The notes under the pieces: generated by a model
Told to the model about the DNA's origin: nothing
The model's input: only the letters and a program-made list of their open reading frames with translations
The model's database searches: none
Assembly (NCBI GenBank): GCA_013388645.1
Contig: JACAEV010000052.1
Location: 1 to 52,504, forward strand
Length of the DNA: 52,504 nucleotides
Source of the DNA: Syntrophaceae bacterium
Lineage (GTDB): Bacteria; Desulfobacterota; BSN033; UBA1163
Direction: 5' to 3'
Part shown: positions 1 to 6,759 of the stretch, piece after piece
Position numbering within the stretch: the stretch's first letter is position 1
Layout: every line of letters begins with the position of its first letter
Position numbers and translations under genes: made by a program

Positions 1-107
1 TCCTTTGGAATGGGCAATTCTCTTAAAATTTGATCCAGATCCTCCGGACCAATTTTGGCCGCTCAACCTGCTTTTTTCACTTTTTCGGTCAGACGCACTT
101 TTTCCAT
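1..107 (-). CDS. selD: Selenide, water dikinase (SelD), selenocysteine form; 5' part only, cut by the left edge
   Basis: Read on the minus strand from the ATG at 107, the frame gives MEKVRLTEKVKKAG, then TGA at 65-63, then AAKIGPEDLDQIL and on to the window edge. This is the N-terminus of SelD, which makes selenophosphate from selenide and ATP. In the family the position after 'AG' is the catalytic Cys or Sec, so the TGA is read here as selenocysteine 15, not stop. An AGAGGT ribosome site lies about 5 bases before the ATG. The gene follows eight same-strand selenium genes, as expected for the end of that operon. A gene caller would stop at the TGA or start after it. The rest of the protein (about 300 residues) lies outside the window. 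The identification is strong because motif, recoding signal and context agree. Confidence 0.9.
25..56 (-). promoter_or_regulatory. Probable bacterial SECIS hairpin for the selD UGA codon
   Basis: Starting six bases after the TGA, the minus-strand RNA can fold into a stem with arms at 56-46 and 36-25 and a nine-base loop at 45-37 (GGAGGATCT). The inner seven pairs include one G-U. One bulged A then separates them from four outer A-U pairs. Size and distance from the UGA fit bacterial SECIS elements, which bind SelB inside the coding region. The fold was made by eye and no energy was calculated. Confidence 0.7.
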
Positions 108-159
108 TTTTACCTCTGTTTCTCGGATTTAGATTTCGCCTTACCCCTTCACCTTACCC

Positions 160-182
160 AAACTGGCTTCCTAACCCTTGCC
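160..182. repeat. Degenerate fragment of the dispersed intergenic repeat
   Basis: The string GGCTTCCTAACCCTTG at 165-180, in the gap between selD and the DUF3343 gene, matches the end of the palindromic repeat seen at 31482-31576. Only this part is recognisable, so it is probably a decayed copy. Confidence 0.4.
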
Positions 183-200
183 TTGACCTTAGAACGGTAT

Positions 201-482
201 TTAATGTTCATGGGTGACGTCCTCGTCACGAAGGATTTCCTTCTTTTTTTCGAGCCTACCACTTAAATCTTTTATATAACAATCCACAACCGATATTTTA
301 TTTTCTCTAAGAATAAGTAAGGCTTCTGCTTCTGAATCTCCAGATAATTCAATGGCGACTCCACAATCCGAACTGATTTCCCGTGGTACAGGGATGAGAT
401 CAATCTTGATTCCTTTCCCCTTAAGAAATTTTTCAGCTTTCATGACGCGATGGACCGATTCAAATACAAAGACGCACTTCAT
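201..482 (-). CDS. DUF3343 protein, putative selenium/sulfur carrier
   Basis: This 93-residue protein has the DUF3343 pattern: an N-terminal beta strand (KCVFVFES), a helix with paired lysines, and the conserved PREISSDCGVAIEL segment with Cys40. Proteins of this family recur beside YedE, YedF and SelD and are thought to carry or hand over selenium or sulfur on the cysteine, but the reaction is unproven. The C-terminus (about residues 75-93) is a charged tail. It is the penultimate gene of the selenium run, just before selD. No clear ribosome site precedes the ATG at 482, and a palindromic repeat (496-557) sits directly upstream. A second, longer DUF3343 protein lies in the same operon at 3525-4076, so the two may act at different steps. 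Confidence 0.8.
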   Translation of the reverse strand: MKCVFVFESVHRVMKAEKFLKGKGIKIDLIPVPREISSDCGVAIELSGDSEAEALLILRENKISVVDCYIKDLSGRLEKKKEILRDEDVTHEH

Positions 483-495
483 TGAACTTTAGGGT

Positions 496-557
496 GTCAT
501 TCCCGCAAAAGCAGGAATCCAGAAAAAAAATAGATTCCGGGTCAAGCCCGGAATGAC
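496..557. repeat. Palindromic intergenic repeat with GTCATTCC / GGAATGAC ends
   Basis: The element begins GTCATTCCCGC and ends GCCCGGAATGAC, so its ends pair as a long imperfect hairpin. This resembles the short REP-like elements that are common in many proteobacterial genomes. It lies between the cysteine desulfurase stop and the DUF3343 start, inside an operon, and could affect mRNA processing there. No second copy is visible in this window. Confidence 0.75.
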
Positions 558-609
558 AGACTGCTTAATTCTTGTATCTTTATATTTTACCACATATTTC
601 CTCTTATTT

Positions 610-1755
610 TCATTTAGCAATCAGTGAAACGGCTTGAAGGGCAACTTTAATCTCCTCTTCGGTGTTGAAAACACTCAACCCAAATCGGATCGTCCCTTCT
701 GGAAAAGTCCCAATGGTATGATGGGCTGCAGGCGCACAGTGAAGTCCTGGACGGCAGAGGATGCCAAATTCTTTCTCTAAACGGAAAGCCCCTTCGGAGG
801 GAGAAAGGTGAGAAAAATTAAAAGAAAGAGTCGCCACTCGATCATTCAAGTTCTCTGGACCATAAAGTTTCAACTGATGAATTTCTTTTAACCCTTCGAT
901 CAGTTTTTGGGTCAGGGTCATCTCGTTCTGACGGATTTTCTCCACTCCTTTTTCTAAGACAAACCGAATGCCAGCAAGAAGTCCGGCAATTCCAACCCCA
1001 TTAGGTGTTCCGCTCTCAAAGCGATCCGGCAAAAAGTCTGGCTGCTGCTCAAATTCAGAACGACTTCCTGTCCCGCCCTGTTTCAGGGGGGTCATTTCTC
1101 TTTCATTAATGCGCTCACCAATCACCAGCCCCCCTGTTCCCTGGGGTCCATAGAGGCTTTTATGCCCAGTGAAAGCTAAAAGATCAATCTTATCCCTTTC
1201 AACATCAATCGAATAAGCGCCAGCTGTTTGGGCGGCATCGACTAAAAAGAGAAGATCATATTCTCTCGCTATTTTCCCCACTTCTCTAACGGGAAGAAGG
1301 GTTCCTGTGACATTCGATGCGTGATTAAGAACAATCATTTTCGTATTCGACTGAATCCTCTTTTCCATTTCTCTCGGGTCTAAAGTCCCGTCTTCAAAAC
1401 ATGGAACGACAGTTACGGCAATCCCCCTTCTCTCCAGATCCCTGAGAGGTCTCATAACAGAATTATGTTCCATACTACTTGTAAGAACATGATCTTTGTA
1501 TTTCAGGAGACCTTTTAAGGCCAAATTGATGGATTCCGTAGCATTTAGCGTAAAGACCACTCTGGATGAGTCTTTGACATGGAATAAGGTGGTAAGGGCC
1601 TCCCGAGCTTCATAGATAATCCGAGCGGCTTCAATTGAGAGAGCGTGCCCGGATCGGCCTGGGTTGGCGCCAACCTCCTCCATAAACTTATTCATTGCCT
1701 CTTTCACTTGAGGAGGTTTTGGCCAGGAAGTGGCTGGATTATCAAAGTAAATCAT
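610..1755 (-). CDS. Cysteine desulfurase family protein (class V aminotransferase, selenium-cluster type)
   Basis: This is a PLP enzyme of the NifS/SufS fold, 381 residues from the ATG at 1755. It opens with MIYFDNPATSWPKP and carries the nucleotide-binding MEHNSV segment. The aspartate in LVDAAQ stacks on PLP, and Lys199 in FTGHKSLYGP forms the Schiff base. Candidate catalytic cysteines are Cys334 and Cys340 in GILCRPGLHC. It resembles the desulfurase subfamily that travels with selenium genes (the EF2568-like group). It may release selenide from selenocysteine, or persulfide, for YedF/TusA and SelD. An upstream in-frame ATG at 1848 would overlap yedF and add 31 residues with no homology, so I chose 1755, although the spacing of GAAGGAA to that ATG is short. 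The substrate (Sec or Cys) cannot be read from sequence. Confidence 0.88.
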   Translation of the reverse strand: MIYFDNPATSWPKPPQVKEAMNKFMEEVGANPGRSGHALSIEAARIIYEAREALTTLFHVKDSSRVVFTLNATESINLALKGLLKYKDHVLTSSMEHNSVMRPLRDLERRGIAVTVVPCFEDGTLDPREMEKRIQSNTKMIVLNHASNVTGTLLPVREVGKIAREYDLLFLVDAAQTAGAYSIDVERDKIDLLAFTGHKSLYGPQGTGGLVIGERINEREMTPLKQGGTGSRSEFEQQPDFLPDRFESGTPNGVGIAGLLAGIRFVLEKGVEKIRQNEMTLTQKLIEGLKEIHQLKLYGPENLNDRVATLSFNFSHLSPSEGAFRLEKEFGILCRPGLHCAPAAHHTIGTFPEGTIRFGLSVFNTEEEIKVALQAVSLIAK

Positions 1756-1798
1756 TTCCTTCACTTTATTCGTATTCCATCTCACTGTCAACTGAGTT

Positions 1799-2380
1799 TC
1801 ATGGCTTGACCAAACGGTCCGCCTCAAGTAAAGACTGGGCAATATCATACATATTGGAAATGATCCCGATTCTCAGTTTTTCCTTAAGGCCGTAAAAATC
1901 CAAACACGTCCCGCAAGAAAGGATCTCGACACCTTTTTCGGATAAGGCTCTTAGAGATTCGAGAACCTCAGAACCTTCCGTGGTCAACCGAACTCCGGAA
2001 TTGGCAAAGATCAACTTCGAAGGAATCGGTTTTAAATCCAAAAGGGTCTTAAGAAACGACCTCATGAGGATTGCCCCTAATGCTTCCTCACCAACCCCAA
2101 AAAGATTAGAACCAATGTAGACGACCACCTTTTCGGGTTTTTGAATGGCTCCTGGCAAATCGCAGGCGCCTTTTTTCTGGATATGGAGAAAGAAGTCGTT
2201 TCCTTTCTGTTCAACATTCACGGTTGCCCCCTGACTCTGGGCAAATCGCCCCACATTGTCACGCGCCGAAGGATTATCCACGATCACCATCAACTCTCCC
2301 TGTTCCATCTCCTCCAATGATTTTTTGGTGGTGATCACTGGTTGCGGACACGCCAATCCCCTACAATCAATCTCTTTCAT
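1799..2380 (-). CDS. yedF: YedF: TusA domain fused to DsrE-like domain, selenium metabolism
   Basis: The 193-residue protein starts at the ATG at 2380, which has AAGGAGAG six bases upstream. Residues 1-75 are a TusA-like domain with DCRGLACPQPV, where Cys11 of the CPxP motif is the conserved sulfur/selenium-carrying residue. Residues about 95-193 are a DsrE/DsrF-like domain with a second cysteine pair in EILSCGTCLDFYG. This two-domain layout is that of YedF, a marker of selenium-using bacteria that nearly always occurs with YedE. It probably passes selenium from the transporter or the desulfurase to SelD. A longer frame from 2416 adds 12 residues without homology. It sits 43 bases before the desulfurase gene. 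Confidence 0.9.
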   Translation of the reverse strand: MKEIDCRGLACPQPVITTKKSLEEMEQGELMVIVDNPSARDNVGRFAQSQGATVNVEQKGNDFFLHIQKKGACDLPGAIQKPEKVVVYIGSNLFGVGEEALGAILMRSFLKTLLDLKPIPSKLIFANSGVRLTTEGSEVLESLRALSEKGVEILSCGTCLDFYGLKEKLRIGIISNMYDIAQSLLEADRLVKP

Positions 2381-2452
2381 GGACGCTCTCCTTTTATTAA
2401 AATAACCGAGTTTCATAATACGAATGAAATTAATTAAGAATGAAGGTGAAGC

Positions 2453-2665
2453 TCAGAGCGAAATGGCATCTTCTAAATCCAAAAGGAATTGGTCGAGATT
2501 CAAGCGATATTTCGTGGCCACATCTCCAATTGTTTCAAAAAGAGCCTGGCAACAGATACAGACACCGGCTTGTTCATCGTATTTTTTGAAAACAGATTCG
2601 GTAGTTCGATAACGGTCGATCACCTCCAGAACGGTCATATTCGGGGTAATGCGACGATCTTTCAT
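2453..2665 (-). CDS. Small DUF1858-like protein with a CxCC motif
   Basis: This 70-residue protein begins MKDRRITPNMTVLEVIDRY, the typical start of the DUF1858 (hybrid-cluster-protein disulfide-type) fold, followed by VFKKYDEQAGVCICCQALFETI. In DUF1858 the central motif is usually CxxC. Here it is C-I-C-C, three cysteines in four positions, which could bind a metal or carry a persulfide or perselenide. The rest is helical. Its ATG overlaps the stop of the kinase-fold gene by 4 bases (ATGA), so the two are probably translationally coupled. A selenium role is inferred from position only. Confidence 0.7.
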   Translation of the reverse strand: MKDRRITPNMTVLEVIDRYRTTESVFKKYDEQAGVCICCQALFETIGDVATKYRLNLDQFLLDLEDAISL

Positions 2666-3537
2666 TGAATCAACTCTCTTCGTCCTTTCAATATCTCCTC
2701 AAGAGCTTTGGGGAGATGTGGTATAATTTCGCTTACCTGAGTCCCGGGAGACGGTTGGGCATAAGATCCAGCAAGTCTATTAACCCGGGCAGCCACAATC
2801 GCCGCCTGACGCAATTCCATGCCTGAGGAAATAAGTGCCGCTACGATCCCGGTCAGTGTATCTCCGGTCCCTCCGATTGCCTCCATGGCCTCTTCCATAG
2901 GATGATCGATAATGGCCTGAACTCCATTCCTATCCGCGAAGTAATCCTTCCTCCCTTTGACCAGAAGATATCGGGCGGCATTTCCGTGTTGATAGGCTCT
3001 CGCAATCAAATCAGGGGCGCGATTTTCTTCGTGCAGAAGAAACCCTCTTGTGTAAAAAGGGTGGGGAGCTAATTCATCAGCAAGAAAAGCAAGCTCTCCC
3101 ATATCCGGCGTAAAGAGGTCGTAGGCACTGGATCGTCCGCTCATCTTAGCCACGTACATGAATCCAGCATCTGCAACGAGATTCGGCTTTGGAGTTAGTT
3201 TCTCAATGACAGATTGAATCCTGCTGTGCCATCCGATATGGGGCTGAAGATAATGAAAGACAAGGGTGTGAAAATTTTTCTGCTTTAGATCTTTGACGAG
3301 ATATTGATACAATTTCTGACTACCATCCCCACTGCCAATATCTCCTATCAGATAGCCAAAGGGCTCTTCCTGGCTCAAGGCTTCCCCCATTTTAATAGCA
3401 GCGGCCAATAACGCCGGAGTCCCCCTTTTTACGGTAACCCTTCTCCCCTGAATACAAATATCTCCATTTTCGAGAGTCGCTATCCCTGCCACCATGGGAA
3501 ACTCCGGGTTCGGCACCGTACCGACTACGGCAAGCAT
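2662..3537 (-). CDS. NnrD/YjeF C-terminal-like (ribokinase fold) protein in the selenium operon
   Basis: The 291-residue protein has two landmarks of the ADP/ATP-dependent NAD(P)H-hydrate dehydratase family: LFTPDMGELAFL near residue 141 (family TPHPGE) and GGTGDTLTGIVAAL at 222-235, where Asp226 is the likely catalytic base. An early GDIGSGDG segment (65-72) is also present. NnrD repairs hydrated NAD(P)H, but nothing here ties that to selenium, so this may be a paralogue with a different substrate. The ATG at 3537 overlaps the preceding gene by 13 bases and has GAGGAG about ten bases upstream. Hydroxyethylthiazole kinase or another small-molecule kinase is possible. Fold assignment is good and substrate is unknown. 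Confidence 0.7.
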   Translation of the reverse strand: MLAVVGTVPNPEFPMVAGIATLENGDICIQGRRVTVKRGTPALLAAAIKMGEALSQEEPFGYLIGDIGSGDGSQKLYQYLVKDLKQKNFHTLVFHYLQPHIGWHSRIQSVIEKLTPKPNLVADAGFMYVAKMSGRSSAYDLFTPDMGELAFLADELAPHPFYTRGFLLHEENRAPDLIARAYQHGNAARYLLVKGRKDYFADRNGVQAIIDHPMEEAMEAIGGTGDTLTGIVAALISSGMELRQAAIVAARVNRLAGSYAQPSPGTQVSEIIPHLPKALEEILKGRRELIQ

Positions 3538-4076
3538 CTGCGTTTCATCTCCTCATAAGCCAACTGAAGGGCATAGCCACAGAGGGTGTGGCCGATTTCA
3601 CGGGGACTCGGAGCTTCTTTCAGACCCTTGCCCACCATCTGCTCTGCCAGATAAGGGACATCCGGACATCCACCACCGGATATATTGACGATGGTCAGGG
3701 ATTCTTTTTCAACCGTCAGTTTCATGTTGGCCGCCTGCACCATCAGATATCTCCCAAAGTCTTTTATCTGAAACAGATCGACAGGCTCCAGCAAAGGGCT
3801 GGATACAGGGACTGCTTGAAGCGGTGGAATCCCTGCATCCTGCAAGGTTTTTGTGATCTTCAACTCCTCAATCAAAGGAAATTCAATGACGAGATCACAA
3901 CCACTCCGTATCTCGGGTGGCGGCCCCATCACCTTGACCTCCCAGCCCTTCTTTTTGAGTAGATTTTCGGCCTGAATGACCTCACTCGTGTTTTCAAATA
4001 CCAGGAATCCACGATCCCCGTTATTATTCTCGGTTATTTCCAGTGATTTCTTTTTTAGAAACCCAAAAGCTCCCAT
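3525..4076 (-). CDS. Two-domain DUF3343 protein, putative selenium carrier
   Basis: Residues about 20-85 repeat the DUF3343 pattern of the gene at 201-482: GFLVFENTSEVIQAENLLKK, then GPPPEIRSGCDLVIEF with the conserved cysteine. Residues about 95-183 form an extra domain with NISGGGCPDVPYLAEQM and GHTLCGYALQLAYEEM, which I do not recognise. The second cysteine in GGGCPD follows a glycine-rich turn and could be reactive. The gene starts 2 bases after the tusA-like stop and overlaps the next gene, so it is tightly coupled in the operon. A role in delivering selenium is inferred from the domain and the neighbours. Confidence 0.75.
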   Translation of the reverse strand: MGAFGFLKKKSLEITENNNGDRGFLVFENTSEVIQAENLLKKKGWEVKVMGPPPEIRSGCDLVIEFPLIEELKITKTLQDAGIPPLQAVPVSSPLLEPVDLFQIKDFGRYLMVQAANMKLTVEKESLTIVNISGGGCPDVPYLAEQMVGKGLKEAPSPREIGHTLCGYALQLAYEEMKRRCLP

Positions 4077-4078
4077 CT

Positions 4079-4297
4079 CTAATCCTTCGAAACGGTGATA
4101 CGGTATCCGATCCCCTCCGGTTCAACGCTCTTCACATTCCATCCCTGAGTGGTGGCAGCACGGGAAACATTCTCTTTGGAGGTGTCCGTATCCACGAGGA
4201 TGATGATCTCCCCCTTATTGATCTTTTTCATTTCATTAAGAGTCAGAAGAACAGGTTGTGGGCACGAAAGCCCTCGTGCATCAACGATATTGCTCAT
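4079..4297 (-). CDS. TusA-family sulfur/selenium carrier protein
   Basis: The 72-residue protein is a single TusA domain: VDARGLSCPQPVLLTLNEM holds the conserved CPxP with Cys12, followed by the GEIIILVDTD strand and the C-terminal GYRITVSKD strand. TusA proteins carry persulfide. In YedE-linked operons such small partners are thought to accept sulfur or selenium at the membrane. It is the second gene of the operon, after yedE, with AAGGAGGG before the ATG. It is the second TusA domain in the operon (the other is in yedF). Confidence 0.88.
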   Translation of the reverse strand: MSNIVDARGLSCPQPVLLTLNEMKKINKGEIIILVDTDTSKENVSRAATTQGWNVKSVEPEGIGYRITVSKD

Positions 4298-4353
4298 CTT
4301 TATCCCTCCTTGTATTATAAGGTTTTGTTTATAGAGACCTGGTTATCGGTGGC

Positions 4354-4459
4354 GATGCTGGTACTGAAGCACGGAGGTCGAAGTTAGAAGTTCGAGTATC
4401 CAGCATCCATATACAAGCCTCGATACCAGCATCATAACCGTTACCCTTTGACCCTAAAC
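4354..4459. repeat. Inverted repeat plus a fragment of the dispersed repeat between yedE and tusA-like gene
   Basis: GATGCTGGTAC at 4354-4364 is mirrored by GATACCAGCATC at 4422-4433, so the 80-base segment can fold as a long hairpin. Directly after it (4434-4459), AACCGTTACCCTTTGACC matches one arm of the repeat at 31482-31576. The gap lies inside the selenium operon and could act as an mRNA processing or attenuation point. Confidence 0.5.
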
Positions 4460-4464
4460 TTTTT

Positions 4465-5559
4465 TTAAGCGACTTCCTTTCTCATCGTGAACCCAATAAA
4501 CAAACAGGCCAGAAGCCCAATAATCACAGCAGGAATCCCATAGGGTCCAACTCCATCTGGAGAACTGGCAAGACCGAAATTGTGCGAAATACCAGCTCCC
4601 ACGATCATTCCGAGTACGAATACTGCAGCATCCCCATCGCCTTCTCCAGCGAGGAAGAGCTGTCGCCCCGGACATCCACCTGCCAGAGCAAAGGCTAATC
4701 CTGCCAACACCATCCCGCCGAAGTTCCAGAGGCTCATGGTGTGAGCCACGGGCTGTTTGGCAAAACCTGGATTAAACTGTCCCAAGATTAGATTGACAAT
4801 GAAAGCAACCACGACAAGGGTAATAAACCCCAAAAGAAGATGGGCCTGCTTGAAAAGGACAAAATCCCGAATTGCCCCCATAGTGCAAAACCGACTTCTC
4901 TGTGCCAGGAATCCAATCAGGAGACCAATCACCAGCGATACGATGAGAGGTGCGTGCATGGAACCTGGACCTTTGACGCTATAAAATAACACTCCGCTTT
5001 TTTCCTGACCCTGAACCTGTGGAAAGATCAACATTAGAACAAGAAAGCCGAGCATAATTAATGGTAATAACCATCCAACTGAGGTGTGAGTTTTTTGAGT
5101 CCTTCCAAGGTTGTAACCACCTTTCAGGAAGAGTGTGCCCACCCATATCCCTCCAATCAGTCCAAGCAGGCCAAAGATGGCATTGCCGTCACCACCGGCC
5201 AAACGGAGCACAGCCCGCCATGGGCAGCCCAAAAAGACCAGGGCTCCGATCATGGCAAAAGCGCCGAGGACAAATCGAACAATGGGAGCAGACCCCACTC
5301 TTGCGCGAAATTCCCTAAAGGCATAGGCGGCAATCAGTGAGCCAAGGACAAAGCCAATGATCTCCGGTCGTATGTACTGGACAACAGCCGCTCGATGAAG
5401 TCCCAGAGCGCCTGCCATGTCCCTCTCGAAACAGGCGACACAGATGCCCATGTTCGCCGGATTTCCCCATTTCTGCAAAAGCTGGGCAAAAACCCCGATA
5501 AAAGCCCCCACTGAAATGATTCCCCAACGAGTCGCAAAAAAGTTTTTAATGGTTGTCAT
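4465..5559 (-). CDS. yedE: YedE family selenium (YeeE/YedE) membrane transporter
   Basis: The 364-residue integral membrane protein has about ten hydrophobic segments and the repeated YeeE/YedE signature. Conserved cysteine sites are MGICVACFERD (about 37-47), FLGCPWR (about 113), RSRFCTMGAIRD (about 225-236) and AGGCPGRQL (about 298). The double repeat is the pore-forming unit, which in thiosulfate-transporting relatives uses these cysteines for relay through the membrane. The selenium-linked subfamily always occurs with YedF. It is the first gene of the operon, with AAAGGAGG eight bases before the ATG. The substrate (selenite-derived or other selenium compound) is unknown. Confidence 0.92.
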   Translation of the reverse strand: MTTIKNFFATRWGIISVGAFIGVFAQLLQKWGNPANMGICVACFERDMAGALGLHRAAVVQYIRPEIIGFVLGSLIAAYAFREFRARVGSAPIVRFVLGAFAMIGALVFLGCPWRAVLRLAGGDGNAIFGLLGLIGGIWVGTLFLKGGYNLGRTQKTHTSVGWLLPLIMLGFLVLMLIFPQVQGQEKSGVLFYSVKGPGSMHAPLIVSLVIGLLIGFLAQRSRFCTMGAIRDFVLFKQAHLLLGFITLVVVAFIVNLILGQFNPGFAKQPVAHTMSLWNFGGMVLAGLAFALAGGCPGRQLFLAGEGDGDAAVFVLGMIVGAGISHNFGLASSPDGVGPYGIPAVIIGLLACLFIGFTMRKEVA

Positions 5560-5737
5560 CGATTAACCTCCTTTGAAAAATTAGTTTTTGATCACAGTCA
5601 AACTTTTAGAAGATAATGCTCAGGAGGGAGAAAAGGATGAGTAAAAGAACTCAGGATATACAAAGACAAGAAGGAATTGGAAACACCCTTTTTCTCTCTC
5701 TCCTTCTACTAAACCGGAGACCTAACCTAGGCCTCAT

Positions 5738-5758
5738 AAGGCCGATGACGGCCTTTCA
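5738..5758 (+). terminator. GC-rich hairpin upstream of yedE, possible terminator or attenuator
   Basis: AAGGCCG at 5738-5744 pairs perfectly with CGGCCTT at 5749-5755 around an ATGA loop, followed on the plus strand by a short T-rich run. No plus-strand gene ends here, so in the leftward direction it would lie in the 5' leader of the yedE operon. Function is unclear. Confidence 0.35.
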
Positions 5759-6043
5759 TTTAAGAGAAAAAGGGACTTGAGATTTTCCCACGTTAAAATC
5801 TCCCCTAATTGATAAAAGCCAATAAATTACAGTTAATTGGAAAACCTAAAGATGTCAAATTGGAAATTTCAATAATAAAGCCTATTATTATTGAAAAATT
5901 CGATATATCTTTTAAGCAGTTAGAAAGCATTAGCCCTGAGGGGCTGAGTAACCCCTAAGATCCTCTTTTCTATTGCCTTGCCGAAGCAAAATTGATATAA
6001 AATGAAATATAGTTTGTTACTCACAAACCAAAAAGGCCTTTTC

Positions 6044-6149
6044 GGGTTGGGGCTACGAAGCGAGTATCGTTTATCGTCAAAAGGTAAGAGTAAGAATTTA
6101 AGACGATTAACATAACCGAAAGACGAAACGGGCATCATCACCCTAACCT
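6044..6149. repeat. Copy of the dispersed palindromic intergenic repeat
   Basis: The segment shares TCGTTTATCGTCAAAAGGT and a following AAGAATTTAAGACGAT with the copy at 19829-19912. It ends ACGAAACGGGCATCATCACCCTAACC, which mirrors its GGGTTGGGGC start. It is a diverged copy. Confidence 0.6.
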
Positions 6150-6200
6150 TTTGACTATTGACTTTTATTTTAGAAGCAAATTAATCATAGGAGGTGGGGT

Positions 6201-6638
6201 ATGTATAAGAAGATTTTAGTCCCATTGGATGGCTCAGACCTGGCCAAATCGGCTTTAGACCAAGCAGAGAAATTGGCCAAGACCTTTGATGCTGAGATTA
6301 TTTTGTTCCAGGTGGTCCCGTTCATGCCCATTTATGGATCGCCGGAGCTGGTGACCCCTCTCATCGTGGATGAGAAACAGAAGGAAGCGGCTGAAAAGTA
6401 TCTTGTAACCCTCGCCGAGGAGATGAAACAGAGAGGACTCAGAGTGACGGCCATGGTGAGGACAGGTCAGCAGGTGGCTGTGGAGATTATCGACTTTGCA
6501 AAAGAAAGTGCTGCAGATCTGATCGTAATGTGCACCCATGGTCGGTCTGGAATTACCCGATGGGTGTTAGGGAGTGTTGCCCTCAAGGTCCTAACTCGGG
6601 CTGAGACCCCCATCCTTCTCATTCGCTCTAAAAAGTAG
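6201..6638 (+). CDS. Universal stress protein (UspA family)
   Basis: The 145-residue protein starts KKILVPLDGSDLAKSALDQA, the classic Usp strand and loop. It ends with the ATP-binding motif region MCTHGRSGITRWVLGSVALKV, which matches G-2x-G-9x-G(S/T). It is therefore likely an ATP-binding Usp of the MJ0577 type. AGGAGGTG lies eight bases before the ATG. Usps help survival under starvation or oxidative stress, and the target is not predictable. It stands alone after a long gap, with a palindromic repeat just downstream. Confidence 0.9.
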   Translation: MYKKILVPLDGSDLAKSALDQAEKLAKTFDAEIILFQVVPFMPIYGSPELVTPLIVDEKQKEAAEKYLVTLAEEMKQRGLRVTAMVRTGQQVAVEIIDFAKESAADLIVMCTHGRSGITRWVLGSVALKVLTRAETPILLIRSKK

Positions 6639-6646
6639 GGATCTCT

Positions 6647-6716
6647 GATTACACTGATTGCCAGAATGATTGCAGAGATTTTTACGCATCTCATAATGGT
6701 TTTATTCTGTGTAATC
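6647..6716. repeat. Palindromic intergenic repeat with GATTACAC / GTGTAATC ends
   Basis: GATTACAC at 6647-6654 is mirrored by GTGTAATC at 6709-6716, enclosing 54 bases. It sits directly after the uspA stop. It is a different repeat type from the one at 6044-6149 and no other copy is seen in this window. Confidence 0.55.
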
Positions 6717-6759
6717 TTATTTTTAATCACTGCAATCCGGACCGATTAGGTAATAAAAA

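Larger units (their letters stand above)
5560..6200. other. Intergenic region between divergent yedE and uspA genes
   Basis: This 641-base gap should contain the start signals for the selenium operon (leftward) and uspA (rightward). It holds a compact GC hairpin at 5738-5755 and a copy of the dispersed repeat at 6044-6149. Much of 5800-5920 is AT-rich. I saw no convincing sigma70 or sigma54 promoter and no known riboswitch core. The 73-codon minus-strand frame at 5920-6141 runs across the repeat and is unlikely to be a gene. Confidence 0.6.

Noticed and set aside
1-266. Plus-strand open frames of 70-78 codons at the left edge
   Set aside because: They are antisense to the recoded selD start and its leader, have no homology or ribosome site, and overlap each other.
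5690-5800. Possible c-di-GMP or similar riboswitch upstream of yedE
   Set aside because: The GGCC-rich hairpins look suggestive, but the conserved aptamer core bases are not present in either strand.
5920-6141. 73-codon minus-strand frame in the yedE-uspA gap
   Set aside because: It runs across the dispersed repeat copy at 6044-6149, has no recognisable motif, and lacks a good start signal.
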